A DNA stretch of 64,000 nucleotides, from the NCBI GenBank assembly GCA_012064385.1, contig QRDG01000062.1, positions 62,001 through 126,000 on the forward strand, written 5' to 3'. The stretch is from Puccinellia tenuiflora. Taxonomy: Eukaryota > Streptophyta > Magnoliopsida > Poales > Poaceae. This document shows positions 59,632-64,000 of the stretch, piece after piece; position 1 is the stretch's first letter, and each line of letters begins with the position of its first letter. The notes under the pieces are model-generated. The model had not been told where the DNA came from. It saw only the letters and a list, made by a program, of their open reading frames with translations, and did not search any database. The translations under genes were made by a program, and so were the position numbers.

Positions 59632-62489
59632 CTCACGGGCAGGGGTGGGCGCGAAGCTTGATCGCGACGGCGATTCACCTCGAAAACTCGAGCAGCGGCG
59701 GATGGGGGTGGGGGGGATTCGGTAGGACGTGCCGTCGCGGTGGTTGGTGGCCTATTCTGGCGGCGCGTTCGCGACGGAAGGGAGGAGTTGGTGCCGGCGG
59801 CGGGGGGAGGGAGACGAGGAATGGGGCGAATCTTTGGTGTGGTATGTGCGTTCTCTCGCCGATAGAGCTGGCCCACGCGGCTTTTCCCTTTCGTCGGTGC
59901 CCCCAGGCGGAACCCGGCGCGCTGGGTTCGGCCTGGGACGCCAGGTAAAAATTTGGACGAAATTGGACGAAAAACGAGACCTTGAAAGTGCGGTGAGGAC
60001 GACTAGGAGGAAAATGGGCCGCCGACGTGGAAAAGGGGGTGCTGAGGCTCTCGGGGGCGGCTGCTCTCAGACTGCGACTGAGTTGGTGAGGAGAGAAGGC
60101 GCGGGGAGCCCGGCAGCCAATGGCGTATGAGCAGATGCAGTGCATACGATTGTTGTTATGGCGTATGGGGACAGGTACATAGGAGCATACGGTAGATGCA
60201 TACGCCCGGCACGGCACGGACGTACGCTGCCTGTACCGCGACAAGCATCGAGGGACGGACAAAAGGATACAGGTTTCGGTCGGTCGATCTCTTCATCCTG
60301 TGTGTGTGTGATGCACTGCATGCTGTACTTTTTCATACTAGCGCTAGGTAGGTGTGTATCCATACGGACAGTACCCCATACGTACTTTGTTCGATCTACG
60401 GACAGTACCCGTACTTGCAATACGATTAGAGGAGAGAGGTCCGGGGACATTAATTATCTGGAAGCCGGCCAAGCCCCTGTTTCTACGTCGATCCACCAGA
60501 TCAGTCGCGATCACGTTCCGAACCGATTTCATCGGACTTAACGGAAGTTTTAAAATGGAACTCTTTATTAAAAAATTAAATCCGTCCCAGGAGGCATAGA
60601 TAGGTTTGGTTGCAGTCGAAAAGGATTTCAGGTGTAGTTTCCTTGAGACAATTGCAGGAAATTTCTCTGATGGAGACAGATTTCCCGGACCGTAGATGTA
60701 TCTTGTATGTATGGGAGGAAGGCAGTGACGTGTCCGCGCCCTGTCCCTCGCTTTCGGCCAACAAATCTTGTAAGCTGCAATAACGGAATCTGAAAAGGGA
60801 CGCCCAGAATTGCCAGAAATGAGGTGAAACTAGATTGAGAAAGAATCTTGCTAGGCAGGCAGGCTTCTAGCTCCTAGCTAGGCTGCGCCTGCGCGTAGCG
60901 GTGAATATTCCTGATACGGCATCTCCCTCTGTCAGCAGGAGTCTCAGTCCCGGTAGACCGTATCTTTCGCCGCCTGTCAGCGTCTCCGCATCGATGTGGC
61001 AAGCCGCCACAAGTTCAACGAGTGCTCGAGTGGCAGGTCGCCCGTGATGAAGATGTCCTTGTAGACTTGTAGCACCGGTAAACTAAAATGGCCGTCAAAT
61101 AGTCCCCGAAATGATGGCTGCTCTGAATCTCTGATGCATTTTTTTGTGGCATAATTTTAGCTTATCCTTAAGATCCTACCAAGTGGTACGCGATTTTGTA
61201 TACTTGGAATGTCTCGTATGCCAACAAACCGTTCGACTTTTTTTTTTGTTGTTGTTGTTGAAGGCCGACCAAACTGCACTGACACGGGAGATAAAAACAG
61301 AGGTCCGTCCTAAAGCGACAAAATTCGCCACAAAGAACTCCGTTTCCCGTCGGAATCTGCGCTTCGAACAGCGAGCAGGACCATATTTTAAAAGGGCTAG
61401 GGCTAGCTAGGCTAGCAGCAGATCGTGAGAGCGGGGAACGTTAAAATGGGGAGTAGCGACTAGAAAAAGAACGGAACAGAAACGAAAGGTTTCTATTCTG
61501 GCCACGCACTTCCGCATCAGCTGGCTTTGGCTTGGCAGCAGACTGCTGCTGCTGCAGCTGCATATATTCCCGACCACAGCAAACATCAGAAAGATAGTTC
61601 AGGTTTCCTTGTTAAAACTCAGTTCTACGAAGTGGCATTTTGCATTTCCCTTTATCTTTGCACATGGTCGATCGGTGGGTTAACGGTAACAGAGGGGGAA
61701 AGGACGACGAGCGTCGCGAAAGCGTGCACCTAAACTAACCGCAAAAGCTGCCCCAGCGCCAGGCATTTTTTTTCTTTCTTGTAGATACCGTCTAAAAAAT
61801 TGCCTTTTTTGATTATCCTGCCGTCTCGTGCATGCCGTATGGGAATAACTTTGCACTAGTCCCGTGCGTCTGGACCACGGTGCATGTGACGTGGCCGTAC
61901 AAAAAAGATGTTGAGACATACACATCTCTTATCAGCTTCGGGTACCATTAATCGGCTGTAATAAACGCTTAGTTACCCAGCTAATGAAATGAAACGGCGT
62001 GCTGCCAGTGGTACTAGACTGGCCAGTGTTCGATGTTGTGGTGTAAAGTGCTATATATCTAGTGTTCGCACGGTGCGCCCATATGAGAGCCACCACGGCC
62101 GAGACCAGAGAATGAGTTTAGAATAGCTAAAAGAGGTAAAGTTTGCAGGAGAAAGGCTGCCTGGTAGGCCATTGGTTTAGGAAATGATAATACGATTAGT
62201 ACATGTAATCAGTACTTGTTCGAATTTCAAATGTTAACATAGGGTAGGATTTGATGTTTGGGAGAAATGCACAGCTCTGATGGTTGGCTGCCTTGATCTT
62301 CATCCACATATGTCCGAAGATTACTGGTTAGATCGAATATACATGCAAACAAACCATCCGATAAAGTTGGGATTCTAACTTAAACTAAGTTAAGTCTATA
62401 ACAGGTTTATAATTACAACTTGACTAGCATGTTTATCACCCTTACTCGCCATCAGTTGAGCTAAGGTAGTGCTTGCAACCTTGAATAGC
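59632..62489. other. Intergenic region, no gene recognised
   Basis: GC-rich to about 60130, then mixed. ORFs here on both strands look like chance frames in GC-rich DNA. Short CTAGCTAGG and (GTT)n stretches occur. I see no domain, tRNA or other RNA gene. Confidence 0.45.
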
Positions 62490-62740
62490 ACGCAGCGGTA
62501 TCGGTTTAGTATATATGTCAGCCAATTTATCTTTGAAGGAGACAATGTGATATAGAAAAGTATTTGAGCTTAATTTTCATAAAGTAAAATATCTGCTTCA
62601 ATATCGTTTATACGAGCATGAAATACTGGATTGGACGATCAATACAACACACAATATTATCGAACCACAACACCACAAGGAAGATATGAAAATATCTCAA
62701 TTCCACGTAATCAATGCCATACCATTGTTTAAATTCTTGT
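62490..62740 (-). pseudogene. Decayed Ty1/Copia RNase H fragment
   Basis: On the minus strand, broken frames read VELRYFHIFLVVLWFDN, then PVFHARINDIEADILL, then SKDKLADIYTKPIPL. These match the Copia RNase H end, where the usual pattern is an LWCDN block, a PVFHARTKHIE block and a final LADIFTKPL. There are frameshifts and at least one stop between the blocks. No LTR is recognised around it. Confidence 0.75.
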
Positions 62741-64000
62741 ACAGGCAGACGGTTATCTTTCACTGGAACTCAACATGTTGTTTGATTTTGAACATTCAAT
62801 TTAAATCAATCAAACTGACACCATAAACAGGTGGAAATAGTATCCTAGATTCACGTTTGCACTTTTGCGTGCCGGTTCAGCATGAAGTTGAGTCTCTTGC
62901 GATTCCAATAATTCCACTGCCACGCCAAGTCAAGAAATGAACATCAAGAGAGGAGTTTCTACTCGGCTCCACCAAGCCATAAATCTCTTGTAACCGTAGA
63001 TCCTTAAGTACCCACTGATAGTAGGGTTGGTCGTTCGGGTTTACCCAAAAATTCTGGCCGGGTAATTCAAGTTAAAAATATTTCGGGTTAACACACCCGA
63101 AATTTGCTCAGAAAAATTGACAGCCGACAAGCCGGGTTCCTGAAATTTCGGGTTTGCGTTTGGGGTTTTCAGGTTAGGGGTATCAGGTATCGAGTTTTAT
63201 GCAGAGCCTTAACTGACATTAATGGCTCCTCAAAAAACTGTCAACCAGATATTTCCCGTCCCAAAAACGCCTATTACAATGGCTTAATTTAAAATGTAAT
63301 CGCGCCTTTTGAAATGACTTTTATTTTTTTGCAATCTGAGAGACTCTGAGATTCTTAACGGGCACATAGTACACCATTTTTATTTGCTTTTTTGTGCAAT
63401 ATCTCTGACATTATTCACAGACAGAGAAAGCTATTCATGTTGGCATTTGAGATTCCAAAAACGACAATGCAAACGGAGCCCGTATTTCAAATGACTTAGC
63501 AGCCTTTGCATTTCGCTGTCTTAAATAAACCAAAGTGAAGGGCATGACTACATGTTGAAAACGCCTTTCGTGTCACGTTTTTGGGGAGGGACTATATTTG
63601 GTTAAAAGTTTTTGGAGTGGCTATTAGTGACCGAAAGTTTTTTTCAAAGGGGCATTTAGAATAAATTCTACACTCCTGTATCGTAAAAAATATGCGTTAT
63701 GTCTTTGAGTGGATGCCCGTAGATCCGAGGGTTTGGTATTTGGCAGACTAGCAAGATCTGAATGTCCGCTGGCTTGACCCATACACATTACAAGATCGTA
63801 TACAAACAAGCTACCAACAACATCGGTTGTACTTAGGATTCTAGCTAAGCTATGTTAACTACAACACATTAATAACAGATACAATGTGACTAGCTAGCAC
63901 GTTTATCAACGTTATCTTCCCGGCCGAGGTTATTCCCATGAGCCGATCGATGGATTGAGTCAAGAAGAAGAAAACAGTGCAAGTCAGTGCGCTAGGCTGC
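62741..64000. other. Intergenic region, no gene recognised
   Basis: AT-rich sequence with no supported ORF. A perfect 9-bp inverted repeat, ATTTCGGGT and ACCCGAAAT around a 6-base loop, lies at 63080-63103 within a CGGGTT-rich stretch. Confidence 0.45.

Noticed and set aside
59675..60262. A 195-residue minus-strand frame upstream of the Harbinger remnant that might be its companion Myb-like gene
   Set aside because: It is rich in Pro, Arg and Ser with no helix-turn-helix pattern, in GC-rich DNA where such chance frames are common.
63080..63103. Perfect 9-bp inverted repeat considered as a terminator or protein-binding site
   Set aside because: It is short and isolated in a CGGGTT-rich stretch with no gene next to it. 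Chance is a sufficient explanation.

Overview
This is a plant nuclear window, almost certainly from a grass. The reasons are Tat-type Ty3/gypsy retrotransposons of the grass kind that carry an extra gene antisense to gag-pol, Stowaway MITEs with the CTCC(C/A)TCCGTTCC end, a GC-rich grass-style PIN1 first exon, and a PIF/Harbinger remnant. A Pooideae/Triticeae-like genome is my inference; the species cannot be fixed from the sequence. One undetermined base (33024) shows that this is a draft assembly.

Bases 1-48972 are a nest of copies of one retrotransposon family. The family plan is LTR, primer binding site, gag-protease-RT-RNaseH-integrase, a convergent five-exon gene on the opposite strand, polypurine tract, LTR. 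Six copies or parts can be told apart. B is minus-oriented, at 1-1112 and 12204-15524. El1 is plus-oriented at 1113-12203, complete with TSD GATAC, and sits inside an intron of B's antisense gene. E is plus-oriented at 15525-24639. F is minus-oriented at 24640-31358 and internally deleted. D is a plus-oriented, indel-rich tail-LTR-gag piece at 31359-35978. C is minus-oriented at 35979-48972 and is the most complete copy.

The antisense gene has an N-terminal domain of the Pfam 'putative gypsy type transposon' kind (PF04195), acidic and Pro/Ser/Thr-rich middle exons, a coiled coil, and a basic tail. Its splice sites and exon lengths hold across copies, while gag-pol is repeatedly broken. El1 and E share a 1.6-kb in-frame RT-RNaseH deletion, all four copies that cover the point have an amber codon between protease and RT, and several stops are CAG to TAG changes. 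Intron 3 of the gene holds a tandem array with a period of about 98 bp. Each unit is an imperfect hairpin containing a near copy of the element's polypurine tract. This array is the most unusual structure in the window.

Bases 48973-64000 are non-LTR flank: two Stowaway-like MITEs, a 323-bp MITE with about 44-bp inverted ends, a tandem ACAACA-rich repeat, a complete six-exon PIN1-type auxin efflux carrier on the minus strand (55169-57602, 603 residues), a broken PIF/Harbinger transposase (58297-59631), and a decayed Copia RNase H fragment (about 62490-62740). The rest is intergenic sequence in which I recognise nothing.

The only gene likely to serve the host is PIN1. The other coding regions belong to transposable elements, mostly defective, which would need proteins supplied in trans to move.
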